Assembly (NCBI GenBank): GCA_025966135.1
Contig: JAOPVP010000020.1
Coordinates: 1 to 52,935, forward strand
Direction of reading: 5' to 3'
Source: Frankiales bacterium
GTDB taxonomy: Bacteria; Actinomycetota; Actinomycetes; Mycobacteriales; SCTD01
DNA: 52,935 nt
Position 1 is the stretch's first letter; every line of letters starts with the position of its first letter. The notes beneath the pieces were generated by a model. That model was not told the origin of the DNA, did no database searches, and saw only the letters and a program-made list of their open reading frames with translations. Shown here one piece after another: positions 6,803-17,718 of the stretch. The position numbers and the translations under genes were made by a program.

Positions 6803-8989
6803 TCATCTACCCACCAGCCTTCGCACTGTCGAGACCAGCTGTTCCTGGTCGAACTCGTTCTTCAGCAGGTACGCCGAGCACCCGGCGTCCAGGCCTGCCT
6901 GCCGGGCGTGATCCTCGCCCCGGCTGGTCATGATGACGACGGGAACGTTCTCCCACCCCTTGGTCCGGCGGATCGTCCGGGTGAGGTCGAAGCCATCCAT
7001 CCCAGGCATCTCCACGTCGGAGAGCACCAGGTCGGCGGGCTCGTCCCGCAGCCGCGACGCCCCGTCCAAGCCGTCGACCGCGGTCTCCACCAGGTAGCCC
7101 GCACCCTCGAGGATCACGCGCTCGAGCTCGCGGACCCCGATGGAGTCCTCGACCACCAGCACCCGGGGCCGCTTCACACCGGGTACGGCGGTTGCCTTGC
7201 GTGGCTCCGCCGCGTCCGCGGCCGCCAGGAAACCGGCACCACCGACCGCGCGGTCGGCGAGCTCGCGCAGGTCGAGCAGGCAGATGACGCTGCCGTCGCC
7301 GTCGATGGTGGCGCCGGCGACGTACGGCACGCGTCCGAGGAACGCGCCGAGGTCCTTCACGACCAGCTCCGACTCGCCCTCGAGCCGGTCGACGGCCCAC
7401 GCGACCTGGCTGCCGCTCGCGTGCCGGACGATGAGGGCAGCTCTGGGCGCTTCACCGGCACCTCGGGTCAGGCCCAGCGCAGCGCTCAGATCGAGGAGCG
7501 GGACCGAGACGCCGTGCCGCAGCACGAAGGGAGCGCCGGCCATGGTGTGCAGCTCGGCGTCCCGCAGCGACAGCGACTCGACGACACCGGGTACCGGGAC
7601 GGCGTAGCGCTCGTGGCCTACCCGGGCGATCAGGCAGCGCAGCACACCGAGGGTCACGGGCAGCGTGAGAACGAACGCCGTACCCGCTCCTGTGTCCGAG
7701 CGGATCTCGACCGACCCACCCAGCTCCTCGACGGCGTCCCGGACGACGTCGAGTCCGACCCCTCGACCCGAGGTCTCGGTGACGGTTTCGCTGGTGCTGA
7801 ACGACGGCGTGTAGAGCAGGCGGAGCAGGGCCGCGCCGGTCGCGGTGGTGTCCGGCGCGAGCAGCCCGAGACGCACAGCCTTGTCGCGTACGGCGTCCTC
7901 GTCGATGCCGGCGCCGTCGTCGGTGACCTCGATGACGACGGTGCCTCCGACGCTGCGCGCGCTGACGGTCACGACGGCCTGCGGGGGCTTGCCCGCTGCC
8001 ACCCGGTCGAGGGGCAGCTCGCAGCCGTGGTCGACGGCGTTGATGACCAGGTGCTTGAGCGCGTCCGCGACGCCGTCGAGCACCTGCTTGTCGAGTTCGA
8101 CCTCCTCACCGGAGGTCTCGAGCACCACGTCCTTGCCGGTGGCCTGCGCGACGTCGCGGACGATGCGGGGCAGGGCGGCGAAGACCCGGCGCACCGGGAC
8201 CATGGCGAGACCCATCGCGCCGTCACGTACGAGGGCCATGCCACCGCGGTGGCCCTCGACGAGCTCGCGCAGGTTGCGGACGGTCCCGGACAGCTCGTCG
8301 CCGGCACCTACCAGGCGGTGCAGGGCGAGGGCGACGTCCGGCGGCAGGGTCGCGGCGTGCCGGTGGGTGGCCTGGCGGAGCACCCCGGCCCAACGAGCCT
8401 GCTCGGCTGCGAGGGACAGCAGGGTCCCGGTGGTCTGCTCGACCCGGCGTGCTCCCAGGTCGGCCTCCCCCACCGCGTCCAGGAGGTCGTAGACCTTGGA
8501 GGCGGCGACGCGGACCGAGGACTGCCGCGGCACCTCCGCCTCGGCAGGGGTCGGCTGGTCCGGCACCGGCGCGACGGCGAAGGTCGGGACCGACACCGGG
8601 TCGGCGCCGGCGACGGCAGCGACCAGGGCCTCGACCAGCGGCGTGAGCGCGGCGTCGTCGAGCGCGGCCTCGCCCGGCAGGGCACGCGCAATCCCGTCGC
8701 AGGCCGCCAGGAGCAGGTCCACGTGGTCCTTGCGGACGGCGAAGCGACCGTCGCGGAGGGCGCCGAGCAGGTCCTCCATGTTGTGGGCGACATGCAGCAC
8801 CCCCTCCAGGCCGAGCATGCGCGCCGAGCCCTTCACCGTGTGGGCGTCGCGGAACAGGACCGTGATGACCTGCCGCGGGCTCTGATGCGTCTCGAGGGCA
8901 AGCAGGCCCGACTGCAGCGAGGCGAGCCGCTCCTCGACCTCCGCGCGGAAGGTCGCGAGCAGCTCGGGATCATCACCCCACGCCGGCAT
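6803..8989 (-). CDS. CheA-type hybrid histidine kinase (Hpt-HATPase-CheW-REC)
   Basis: 728 residues. An Hpt domain with phospho-acceptor His50 (FRDAHTVKGSARML) is followed by a short linker with no clear P2 domain, a dimerisation region, and a HATPase domain (HLVINAVDHGCELP, VTDDGAGID, GRGVGLDVV). A CheW-like P5 domain (~440-580) and a C-terminal receiver (~608-728) with Asp in DLVLSDVEMPGMDGFD complete it. Fused CheA-REC kinases are typical of type-IV-pilus or alternative-function chemosensory arrays more than of flagellar ones. With the neighbouring MCP and CheW it should form a signalling array that phosphorylates its own receiver and the next gene's REC-GAF protein. No cheR or cheB is nearby, so adaptation by methylation is not encoded here. 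Confidence 0.9.
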   Translation of the reverse strand: MPAWGDDPELLATFRAEVEERLASLQSGLLALETHQSPRQVITVLFRDAHTVKGSARMLGLEGVLHVAHNMEDLLGALRDGRFAVRKDHVDLLLAACDGIARALPGEAALDDAALTPLVEALVAAVAGADPVSVPTFAVAPVPDQPTPAEAEVPRQSSVRVAASKVYDLLDAVGEADLGARRVEQTTGTLLSLAAEQARWAGVLRQATHRHAATLPPDVALALHRLVGAGDELSGTVRNLRELVEGHRGGMALVRDGAMGLAMVPVRRVFAALPRIVRDVAQATGKDVVLETSGEEVELDKQVLDGVADALKHLVINAVDHGCELPLDRVAAGKPPQAVVTVSARSVGGTVVIEVTDDGAGIDEDAVRDKAVRLGLLAPDTTATGAALLRLLYTPSFSTSETVTETSGRGVGLDVVRDAVEELGGSVEIRSDTGAGTAFVLTLPVTLGVLRCLIARVGHERYAVPVPGVVESLSLRDAELHTMAGAPFVLRHGVSVPLLDLSAALGLTRGAGEAPRAALIVRHASGSQVAWAVDRLEGESELVVKDLGAFLGRVPYVAGATIDGDGSVICLLDLRELADRAVGGAGFLAAADAAEPRKATAVPGVKRPRVLVVEDSIGVRELERVILEGAGYLVETAVDGLDGASRLRDEPADLVLSDVEMPGMDGFDLTRTIRRTKGWENVPVVIMTSRGEDHARQAGLDAGCSAYLLKNEFDQEQLVSTVRRLVGR

Positions 8990-9072
8990 GTCAGGAACGT
9001 CGGCGGCTACAGGTCCCGCCTGTAGCCCCTGACCTCCCGCTCGGGAGACCCGCGCCTGCGCCTGGCCCTGTT

Positions 9073-9187
9073 CCCACTTCCCTCCCTCGGCCCGGATCGC
9101 AGCCCAGCCCGCACGCGTGAGCGACCACCGGCCGACAGGGCCGCGGGAGGGAAGTGCGAGCTCAGGGGAGGGAAGTGGGAGCTCAGG
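9073..9187 (-). repeat. 21-base tandem repeat plus a distant inverted copy, between MCP and CheA genes
   Basis: Two tandem copies (9145-9166 and 9166-9187, one mismatch) carry GGGAGGGAAGTGSGAGCTC. The segment 9073-9086 (CCCACTTCCCTCCC) is the exact reverse complement of 14 bases of the second copy (9166-9179). In the minus-strand transcript either tandem copy could pair with the single inverted copy, giving two mutually exclusive long-loop hairpins. The region lies in a 223-base gap within an otherwise tight operon, so it could tune transcription or mRNA stability between mcp and cheA. A dispersed short repeat is the alternative. Confidence 0.7.
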
Positions 9188-9212
9188 GGGTCGCCGAGGC
9201 CCCCGCCGTACC

Positions 9213-10769
9213 TCAGCTGGTCTTGAACTGGGCGATGCTGGAGCGGAGCTCGACCGCGAGCGCGTTGAGCTGCGCCGCCGCCGCCGCCGACTGGCGCGAC
9301 CCCACCGCGTACTGCCTCGAGACGTCGCTGACCTGCGTCATCGCCGACACCACCTGGTCCGACGCCGACCTCTGCTGCTGGGTGGCGATCGAGATCTCCT
9401 TCGCCGCGGTGGTCGTCTCGTCCACCATGCCGCTGATGCGCTCGAGCGCGTCCACCACACCGCGTGCGAGCTGGGTACCGGCCTTGACCTCCTTGGCACC
9501 CTCCTCCGACGCGATGATGGTGCTGTTGGTCTCGGCCTGGATCTCCCCGACGATCGCCTGGATCTGACCGGTCGACTCCTGCGCCCGCTCCGCGAGCTTG
9601 CGCACCTCCGACGCCACCACCGCGAAGCCCCGACCATGCTCGCCGGCCCGGGCCGCCTCGATCGCTGCGTTCAGGGCCAGCAGGTTGGTCTGGTCCGCCA
9701 GATCGTCGATGACGTCGAGGATCCGGCCGATCTCGTGCGACTTCTCCCCGAGCGACAGGGCCCGCGACGCGATCGAGTCCACCCGCTGCGCGATGTTGTC
9801 CATCGACTCCACCGACGCCGACACCGCCGCCCGACCCTGCTCGGCGTACCGCAAGGTCTCCGCCGCGTACCGCGCCACCGCCTCCGACGTCTCCGCGATC
9901 TGGGCCGCCGTCGCCGCCAGCTCCTCGATCGTGCTGGTCGTCTCCGTCACGGCCGACGACTGCTGCGACGCCGACGCGGCATGCTCCTCCGCCGTCGCCA
10001 GCAGCTCACCCGCCGACGCCGCGATCTGCTCACCGCCACCGCGGATCTGGCCCACCAGCCCCCGCAGGTTGCCCAGGGTGTCGTTGAACGCCCTGGAGAG
10101 CAGGCCCAGCTGGCCCGCGCCGTCGTGCAGCTCGGCCTGCACCGCGAGGTCACCCTGCGCCGCCTGCTGCAGCACGGCCGACAGTTCGGCGACCCTCGAC
10201 TCAAGGGCCTTGCGCTCCGCCTTCGCCTTGCTGCGCAGCTCCCACAACGCCGACGACAGCGTCGAGTTGAACCACGCCATCAGCGGATAGGTGGTGCCGA
10301 CGAGGACGAGAACCGCGACCGACGAGGCGTCCAGGGTGTGCGACAGGTAGGAGGCGAACACCAGACCGCCGCTGGCCGCCACACCGAACAGCATGGCCTG
10401 CCAGGCCTTCATCGAGACGGCCGCGAACAGGACGACGCCGAGGTAGCAGATCCAGAACGGCCCGCGGACGCCGCCGGTGACAGTGACGTCCGCCGTGATC
10501 CAGACGGTGTCGGCGATCAGCAGGAAGGCCCGGAACGCCGTGATGTTCACCCGGACGTACGGCACGTTGGTCGCCAGGATGGGCAGGAACGTCAGCAGGG
10601 CTGCCACCGCGGCGCCGACGATCGTCCAGAGGTAGAGCGCCGTGAGGTGCAGCGCGACCCCGGGCATGGCCCCGACCTGGTCCATGAGCGTCGCCGCCAC
10701 GACACCGAAGACCAGGCTGGCCCAGGTCATGACCGCGGCGGCGCGGGAGAGCCGGATCGAGAAGTCCAC
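9213..10769 (-). CDS. Methyl-accepting chemotaxis protein with multi-span membrane N-terminus
   Basis: 518 residues from GTG 10769, chosen because GGAGG lies six bases upstream (10776-10780); the frame can be extended to 10820 without support. About six hydrophobic helices occupy the first ~190 residues with no large periplasmic sensing domain. A HAMP-like segment and a long coiled-coil signalling domain follow. The kinase-contacting hairpin tip is well conserved ([45 protein letters not shown]). A C-terminal CheR-docking pentapeptide is absent (ends FKTS). It should sense membrane-associated or intracellular cues and control the adjacent CheA through CheW. Start uncertain by 17 codons; family certain. 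Confidence 0.9.
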   Translation of the reverse strand: MDFSIRLSRAAAVMTWASLVFGVVAATLMDQVGAMPGVALHLTALYLWTIVGAAVAALLTFLPILATNVPYVRVNITAFRAFLLIADTVWITADVTVTGGVRGPFWICYLGVVLFAAVSMKAWQAMLFGVAASGGLVFASYLSHTLDASSVAVLVLVGTTYPLMAWFNSTLSSALWELRSKAKAERKALESRVAELSAVLQQAAQGDLAVQAELHDGAGQLGLLSRAFNDTLGNLRGLVGQIRGGGEQIAASAGELLATAEEHAASASQQSSAVTETTSTIEELAATAAQIAETSEAVARYAAETLRYAEQGRAAVSASVESMDNIAQRVDSIASRALSLGEKSHEIGRILDVIDDLADQTNLLALNAAIEAARAGEHGRGFAVVASEVRKLAERAQESTGQIQAIVGEIQAETNSTIIASEEGAKEVKAGTQLARGVVDALERISGMVDETTTAAKEISIATQQQRSASDQVVSAMTQVSDVSRQYAVGSRQSAAAAAQLNALAVELRSSIAQFKTS

Positions 10770-10828
10770 GTGGTGCCTCCAGAAGCTGTTGCGTGGAGCA
10801 TCGGCCGAGGCCGGTGGCACCTGAAGAG

Positions 10829-11284
10829 TCAGCCGGCCCGGCGCGCGCGCGGCAGCGCCTCGGCCAGGCGGAAGACCGCGTCGAGGTCGAAGACGCCGCA
10901 GGGACCGCCAGCGGCGGTGGTCTGACCGGCGAGCAGCTCAGCGGCGCTGTCCGGGAGGTTCACGAGGGAGGGCTGGACCTGGTCGGCGTCCAGCAGGTAC
11001 GTCCCCTCGACGCCCTCGGTGAGCAGCCCGACCGGGACACCGCCCCGGTTGAGGACTACCAGTCGAGCCCGCCGGCCGAGGGAAGCCGGCGGTGCGGCGA
11101 GCAAGGGGCGCAGGTCTAGGACCGCGAGGACCCGTCCCCGCCAGTTGGCGACGCCGGCGAGCCAGCCGGGCACCCCCGGGACGCGGGTCAGCGACGGCGG
11201 GCGGCCGACCTCGGCGACCGCGTCCATGGGCAGCGCGTAGCGCGAGCCGCCCAGCCGGACCACCACGACCTCGTTCGCCTCCAC
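10829..11284 (-). CDS. cheW: CheW-like coupling protein
   Basis: 151 residues from GTG 11284. The frame stays open further upstream to 11410, but that part overlaps the preceding membrane-protein gene and reads as low-quality Arg/Trp-rich sequence. The CheW fold shows as [22 protein letters not shown] at the N-terminus, then [28 protein letters not shown] and [14 protein letters not shown]. It bridges the MCP and the CheA P5 domain. It is the second of the three core array genes, followed 59 bases later by the MCP start. The start codon is a choice based on overlap avoidance. Confidence 0.83.
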   Translation of the reverse strand: MEANEVVVVRLGGSRYALPMDAVAEVGRPPSLTRVPGVPGWLAGVANWRGRVLAVLDLRPLLAAPPASLGRRARLVVLNRGGVPVGLLTEGVEGTYLLDADQVQPSLVNLPDSAAELLAGQTTAAGGPCGVFDLDAVFRLAEALPRARRAG

Positions 11285-11291
11285 GGGAGGC

Positions 11292-11693
11292 TCATCGGCC
11301 GGCCGGCGCTCCGGGTGTAGCGCCGAGCGCCGCGCTCCGGGACAGCGCGCTGGTGACACCCACCACCGCAGCGGCTGCCACCGAGCCCACCACGAGGAAC
11401 GCGACCCCACGGAACCCGCCCTGCACGATCACGTCGCCCTCGGTCTTCTTGGTCCCGAGCGTGAGGGCGATGACGAACCAGATCAGCCCCGGCAGCACCG
11501 CCCCGAGGCGGCTGCGGAGCACCCTGGCGCCGGCGATCCCGAGGCTGACGTTGCCGACGCCGGCGACCAACGCGGCCACCGGCAGCCCGTAGCCGAACAC
11601 CCGCAGCCCGACCAGGAAGGCCCCCCACACGGCGAGCTCGATAGCCAGGACGAGAACAAGCGCGTACGACGCTGCCGTCGCCACCCTGTTCAC
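11292..11693 (-). CDS. Small four-helix membrane protein, function unknown
   Basis: 133 residues, GTG start, four hydrophobic segments (YALVLVLAIELAVWGAFLVGL; PVAALVAGVGNVSLGI; GLIWFVIALTLG; VAFLVVGSVAAAAVVGVTSAL) and a short Ala/Pro tail. The pattern resembles small uncharacterised actinobacterial membrane proteins (DUF6113-like), but this match is from memory of the pattern only. It lies between the FtsH-like protease (gap 20 bases) and cheW (gap 7 bases), consistent with one operon. No catalytic motif is visible. Confidence 0.65.
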   Translation of the reverse strand: MNRVATAASYALVLVLAIELAVWGAFLVGLRVFGYGLPVAALVAGVGNVSLGIAGARVLRSRLGAVLPGLIWFVIALTLGTKKTEGDVIVQGGFRGVAFLVVGSVAAAAVVGVTSALSRSAALGATPGAPAGR

Positions 11694-11713
11694 ACGGGGC
11701 AGCCTCGCACGGG

Positions 11714-13642
11714 TCAGCCCGACGGCCGCTCACTGGGGTCGCGCAGGTCGATCGTGGCTGGACGGCCCGCTGCGGCCTCGAGCACGTCGGTGATCTCGTC
11801 GCCGATCAGCTCGTCCTTGTCCAGCAACGCGTCGCGCAGCGCCTCGACGAGGTGCCGGTTCTGCGACAGCAGTTCGAGGGTGACGGCCTTGTGCTTCTGC
11901 AGCAGCGCCTCGACCGCGTCACGGCCGCGGTCGTCGGCCAGCACCCGGCCGACGATGTTGGTATCGGAGAACGCGCTGTTCTGGATCGCCATGTAGGACA
12001 CCAGCGCCCCCTCCATCCCGTGGGCACCGACCATCTCGGCTGCGGTGTTGGTGGCGTAGAGCAGGTCGCCGCCGGGGCCCGTCGAGATGTCGCCGAAGAA
12101 CAGCTGCTCGGCGCACTGGCCGCCCATGGCGATCTGGATCAGCGCCTGCATCTCGGTGCGCGAGCGGGTGTAGACGTCGTCCCGGTCGCCGTGCGCGAGC
12201 AGGCCCAGCGAGCCCTTGCGCTTGATGATCGTGAGGATCTCGAGCCGCCGCTGCGGCGCCTTCAGCCACGCGACGGTGGCGTGACCGGCCTCGTGCGTGG
12301 CGATGAGCCTGCGCTCGTGGGCGGTGTACTCCACCGGCTGGCCGGTGCCGACCTCGATCGACAGCCGGGCCTGCTCGACGTCGACGTAGCTCATCGTGCG
12401 GGCGCCGCGGCGCACGGCGTTGACCAGCCCCTCATCGAAGAGGTTCTCGATCATGACTGGGGAGTAGCCGATGGTGATCGCTGCGAGCGCGTCCCGACGG
12501 TCGGGCTCGTCCAGCTCCGCCTCGTGCGCCTTGGTGGTCAGGAAGTGGTCGATGAGCTGGCGACGGCCGGACTTCGGCGGCAGCTCGAACGTCAGCCGCC
12601 GGTCGAACCGACCCGGGCGGAGCAGCGCCGGGTCGAGGGAGGACGCCCGGTTGGTCGCCGCGATGAGCAGCACGTTGGCGGGCAGGGCCGAGGGCCGCTT
12701 GAGCTGGCGGTGCGCCGGCAGCAGCAGGTTGACGCGGTCGACCACCATGCCGGCGAACCGCTGCCCGCCGGTCAGGGCGGTGAACGACTGCATCTGCACC
12801 AGCAGCTCGTTGATGATGGCTGAGGTGTCACCGCCTGCCGTGAAGCCGTTCGTGATGGTGCCGGCCGGCGTGGCGTAGGTCGCGGGCAGGCAGGTGGTAC
12901 CCGAGCAGCCGGCGGCGAGCACCGGGGTCGCGGCGGCGGCCACGCCGGAACGCGCTTGGGCGATGACGTCGATCTCCTCGATGAAGCCGATCGCGCCGCC
13001 CTCCTTGCGCGCGGCCTTGCGCAGCGCCTTGAAGTAGCTGCGGATCTTCTTCGAGCTCTGCCCTTGCCACACCGTCTGGAAGGCGGTGCCGCTGACGAAC
13101 AGGAACGGCACGCCGGCCTCGGCCGCCATGGCACGAGCCAGGTGCGTCTTGCCGGTGCCGGGTGGGCCCTCGAACAGGAGCCCGCGACGGGGCGTCCCGC
13201 CCATCGAGCCGGAGAAGGTCTTGTGGGCGAGGAAGAGGTTCAGGGAGCGGACGACCTCGTCCTTGACCGGGTCGATCCCCACGACGTCCGACATCCGGGT
13301 CGTGATCTGGTCGGCCCGGTAGACGGTGTGCGGCGACTTCCCGGTGAGCAGCTGCTGCCCGACGGCCAGCAGCACCATCGCACCGAAGAACACGATCACC
13401 ACGAGCAGGAACGGGTCGATGTGCGGGACCGGCAGGTACGCCGCGTCGACGCCCTTCGTCAGCCCTCGCCACAGGATGAGCGCCACCAGCAGCCAGACGA
13501 CCAGCGCGAGGCGCTTGAACCGGGCCCGCCGCGCCTCCTCGCGACTGCGCCCCACGTCCGCGTCACGCATCCGCAGGAGGCTCCCCGTGCCGGCCTCGAG
13601 CAGACCGGTCAAGGGGGTCGTGGGCTCGTTCAGCTCAGGCAC
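11714..13642 (-). CDS. FtsH-like membrane AAA+ metalloprotease, divergent
   Basis: 642 residues, GTG start with GAGGAG upstream. Two transmembrane helices (~46-62 and ~78-98) are followed by an AAA+ domain with Walker A GPPGTGKT (159-166) and arginine-finger region LLRPGRFDRR, then an M41 protease domain with zinc motif HEAGH (450-454) and a downstream acidic ligand in GPGGDLLYAT. Two features set it apart from housekeeping FtsH: Walker B reads FIEEID where FtsH has FIDEID, and a ~50-residue Ala/Gly/Thr-rich insertion with two cysteines separates Walker B from the next ATPase motif. It is probably a paralogue with a special substrate, possibly the downstream signalling proteins, rather than the essential FtsH. 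Confidence 0.85.
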   Translation of the reverse strand: MPELNEPTTPLTGLLEAGTGSLLRMRDADVGRSREEARRARFKRLALVVWLLVALILWRGLTKGVDAAYLPVPHIDPFLLVVIVFFGAMVLLAVGQQLLTGKSPHTVYRADQITTRMSDVVGIDPVKDEVVRSLNLFLAHKTFSGSMGGTPRRGLLFEGPPGTGKTHLARAMAAEAGVPFLFVSGTAFQTVWQGQSSKKIRSYFKALRKAARKEGGAIGFIEEIDVIAQARSGVAAAATPVLAAGCSGTTCLPATYATPAGTITNGFTAGGDTSAIINELLVQMQSFTALTGGQRFAGMVVDRVNLLLPAHRQLKRPSALPANVLLIAATNRASSLDPALLRPGRFDRRLTFELPPKSGRRQLIDHFLTTKAHEAELDEPDRRDALAAITIGYSPVMIENLFDEGLVNAVRRGARTMSYVDVEQARLSIEVGTGQPVEYTAHERRLIATHEAGHATVAWLKAPQRRLEILTIIKRKGSLGLLAHGDRDDVYTRSRTEMQALIQIAMGGQCAEQLFFGDISTGPGGDLLYATNTAAEMVGAHGMEGALVSYMAIQNSAFSDTNIVGRVLADDRGRDAVEALLQKHKAVTLELLSQNRHLVEALRDALLDKDELIGDEITDVLEAAAGRPATIDLRDPSERPSG

Positions 13643-13771
13643 GGCGCAGCTCCTCGGAAAACAGGACGGACGGGGCGAGAACCCCGTCCGTAGCTCCCTG
13701 CAACTATCCGTTGCCTCACGCTCCGTGACCAGCCCGGGCGCTGGAGTTCACCCGGTTGGCCCATCAAGTCG

Positions 13772-14650
13772 TTACGCAGCGCCACCGAAGAGGTCAGATT
13801 CACGACCGGACGAATCCTCCCGCTCACCGCGCACCAGGATGAAGTACTCGACGCCCATGGCCTGCTGACCGATGTTGTTCGACAGCGCGAAGAAGGGTCC
13901 GTCGACCTCGATCTGCGTGGCATGCGCGCGCATGGCCGCCACCTTCGCGTCGAGGTGGTCCCGCGCGTCGATCTCGGTCGTGACCTCCTCGTCGGGGTTG
14001 CCGAACGGCAGCTCCTCCGCCGAGTCGACCCCGAAGAAGTTGCTGTGGCCGCTGGCCTTGAGGTGGTCGATCCCGGCCTGCAGCACGCTCTTGGGGAACG
14101 CCGTGTAGTACAGCCTGTCAGGCCGCCACGGCTCGCCCACCTCCGGTGCGTACGACGGATCGCCGGCCTGGTCGAAGGCCTGGACCGTCACGCGGTGGGC
14201 CTGGATGTGGTCCGGGTGCCCGTAGCCGCCGTTGGCGTCGTAGGTCACGACCACCTGCGGCTGGACCTCCCGGATGACGGCCACCAGCGCACGGGTGGCC
14301 TCGTCCAGGTCGGCCTGCCAGAACACGTCGGGCCGGTCGTTCTGCGGCGTGCCCATCATCCCGCTGTCGCGCCACCGGCCGGGACCGCCCAGGAAACGGT
14401 GGTCCTTCACCCCGAGGGCCTCGCAGGCGGCGGCCAGCTCCCCGATCCGGTGCACCCCGAGGGCATCGTCCCGGTCGCTGGCGAGGTGGGCCAGCTCCCC
14501 GACGAGCACCTCCCCCTCCTCGCCGAGGGTGCAGGTCACGAGGGTGACCAGGGCGTCCTGCGCGGCGTACTTCGCCATCGTCGCGCCCGTCCCGATGGTC
14601 TCGTCATCGGGGTGCGCGTGGACGAGCAACAGCCGTCGCTTCTCAGACAT
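13772..14650 (-). CDS. mshB: GlcNAc-inositol deacetylase of mycothiol synthesis
   Basis: 292 residues, LmbE-like zinc deacetylase. MshB removes acetyl from N-acetylglucosaminyl-inositol, the second committed step to mycothiol. Visible are AHPDDETIG with zinc ligands His13 and Asp16, [24 protein letters not shown], and [12 protein letters not shown] carrying the third ligand (His148). The GEEGEV and RDSGM segments favour MshB over the related mycothiol-conjugate amidase Mca. There is no Shine-Dalgarno before the ATG; TAGTCT lies 7 bases upstream, so the mRNA may be leaderless. A diagnostic actinobacterial gene. Confidence 0.9.
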   Translation of the reverse strand: MSEKRRLLLVHAHPDDETIGTGATMAKYAAQDALVTLVTCTLGEEGEVLVGELAHLASDRDDALGVHRIGELAAACEALGVKDHRFLGGPGRWRDSGMMGTPQNDRPDVFWQADLDEATRALVAVIREVQPQVVVTYDANGGYGHPDHIQAHRVTVQAFDQAGDPSYAPEVGEPWRPDRLYYTAFPKSVLQAGIDHLKASGHSNFFGVDSAEELPFGNPDEEVTTEIDARDHLDAKVAAMRAHATQIEVDGPFFALSNNIGQQAMGVEYFILVRGEREDSSGRESDLFGGAA

Positions 14651-14680
14651 GATCCGAGACTACGGCGACCTGCCGACGCC

Positions 14681-15249
14681 CTAGTTCATCATGGGGTCGG
14701 GCGGGTAGCTGGCGGCCAGCGACAGGGGCAGGCCCTGACGGCGCAGCACCTGGCGCCACAGCAGCTCGGGTTCGCTCGTGAAGCAGTCACCGGGCAGGGC
14801 GTCGAGCACCCACCAGGCGCCCTCCTCCACCTCAGCCTCGAGCTGGCCCGGCGACCAACCGGCGTACCCGGCGAAGACGCGGACCTCCTCGAGGGCGTCG
14901 GCAGCATCGACGTCGAGGTCGACCGTCCCGAGCCAGGGCGCGCCCTCGACCATGACGTACGACGGGTCGTCGGTCGCGGCAGCCGTGAGCCGGCCGAGGC
15001 AGATCGCAGCGGTCTGCTGCACCGGGCCGCCTTCGAAGACCACGACCGGGTCCGGGGCGAGCAGCCCCCAGCCGGGCAGGACGTCGGCGAGGTCCGTGCC
15101 GGTCGGGCGGTTGAGCACGACACCGAGGGCACCGTCCTCCTCGCTGTGCTGCAGGATCTGCACCACCGTGCGGGAGAAGACGGCCTCGTCGAGGCCGCCA
15201 CCATCAAGGGATGGTGTGGCGACCAGCAGCCGTCCCTCCCAACCGCTCA

Positions 15250-15250
<1 letters not shown>
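14681..15250 (-). CDS. YqgE/AlgH family protein (UPF0301)
   Basis: 189 residues starting at ATG 15250, which overlaps the typA stop codon as TGATG; the frame is open further upstream but only inside typA. Conserved family sequence: GRLLVATPSL, FSRTVVQILQHSEEDGALGVVLNRP, VFEGGPVQ, VRVFAGYAGWSPGQLEAEVEEGAWWV. The biochemical function is not settled for this family. Translational coupling to typA is likely from the overlap. Confidence 0.88.
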
Positions 15251-17115
<1,865 letters not shown>

Positions 17116-17238
17116 GCGGGTGCTCTCCAGCTCAGCAGGGGAAGCCGAGCGCGCGCTGCGGCACTCCCAGACTACCGGCGTCGCCGTTCCGGGCCGGGCC
17201 GATGGACCGGCGCAAGTCGTGGCTGGCACGCTGGAGGG

Positions 17239-17718
17239 GTGACCGAGCAGCGCGCCCTGGCCGCCCTGGAGGGCATCGAGCACCGGGTGGTCCGGCACGG
17301 GCCGGTGCGCTCACTCGCGGAGGCAGCCGCTGCGCGGGGCGTCTCGCCGGCGGCAGTCGTCAAGACCCTGGTGGTGCGCAAGGGCGAGGGCGACTACCTG
17401 TTCGTGCTCGTCCCTGGCGACCGGCAGATCAGCTGGCCCAAGCTGCGGACGCTGCTCGGAGTCTCCCGGATGTCGCTGCCCGACGCCGCCGACGCGCTCG
17501 CCGTGACCGGCTACGAGCGCGGCACCATCACGCCGTTCGGTTCCACCACGCCCTGGCCCGTGGTGGCCGACGCCGCGATGGCCGGTCAGGAGATCAGCCT
17601 CGGGGCGGGCGCCCACGGCGTCGCCGTACTGCTGAAAGCCGATGATGCGATCGCGGCCCTGGACGCGCAGGTCGCCGACGTCACCGAGCTCGAACCCAAG
17701 GGAGGTGCAAGCGAATGA
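17239..17718 (+). CDS. YbaK/ProX-type aminoacyl-tRNA deacylase
   Basis: 159 residues from GTG 17239. The YbaK fold is seen in HRVVRHGPVRSLAEAAAARGVSPAAVVKTLVVRKGEGDYLFVLVPGDRQISWPKL: the VVKTLVVR strand with the conserved Lys and a VPGDR loop are hallmarks. C-terminal GTITPFG and VVADAAMAGQEISLGAG also fit. Family members clear mischarged tRNA-Pro or related tRNAs; the exact substrate cannot be told. The stop overlaps the pirin start (ATGA), with GGAGG for pirin inside this gene's last codons. The GTG follows GGAGG too closely to be a classic site, so a leaderless start is possible. Confidence 0.83.
   Translation: MTEQRALAALEGIEHRVVRHGPVRSLAEAAAARGVSPAAVVKTLVVRKGEGDYLFVLVPGDRQISWPKLRTLLGVSRMSLPDAADALAVTGYERGTITPFGSTTPWPVVADAAMAGQEISLGAGAHGVAVLLKADDAIAALDAQVADVTELEPKGGASE

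Noticed and set aside
6539..9025. Plus-strand open frame of 828 codons opposite cheA
   Set aside because: Complement shadow of the CheA-like kinase; no recognisable domain and abundant Arg/Gly/Gln/His typical of antisense frames.
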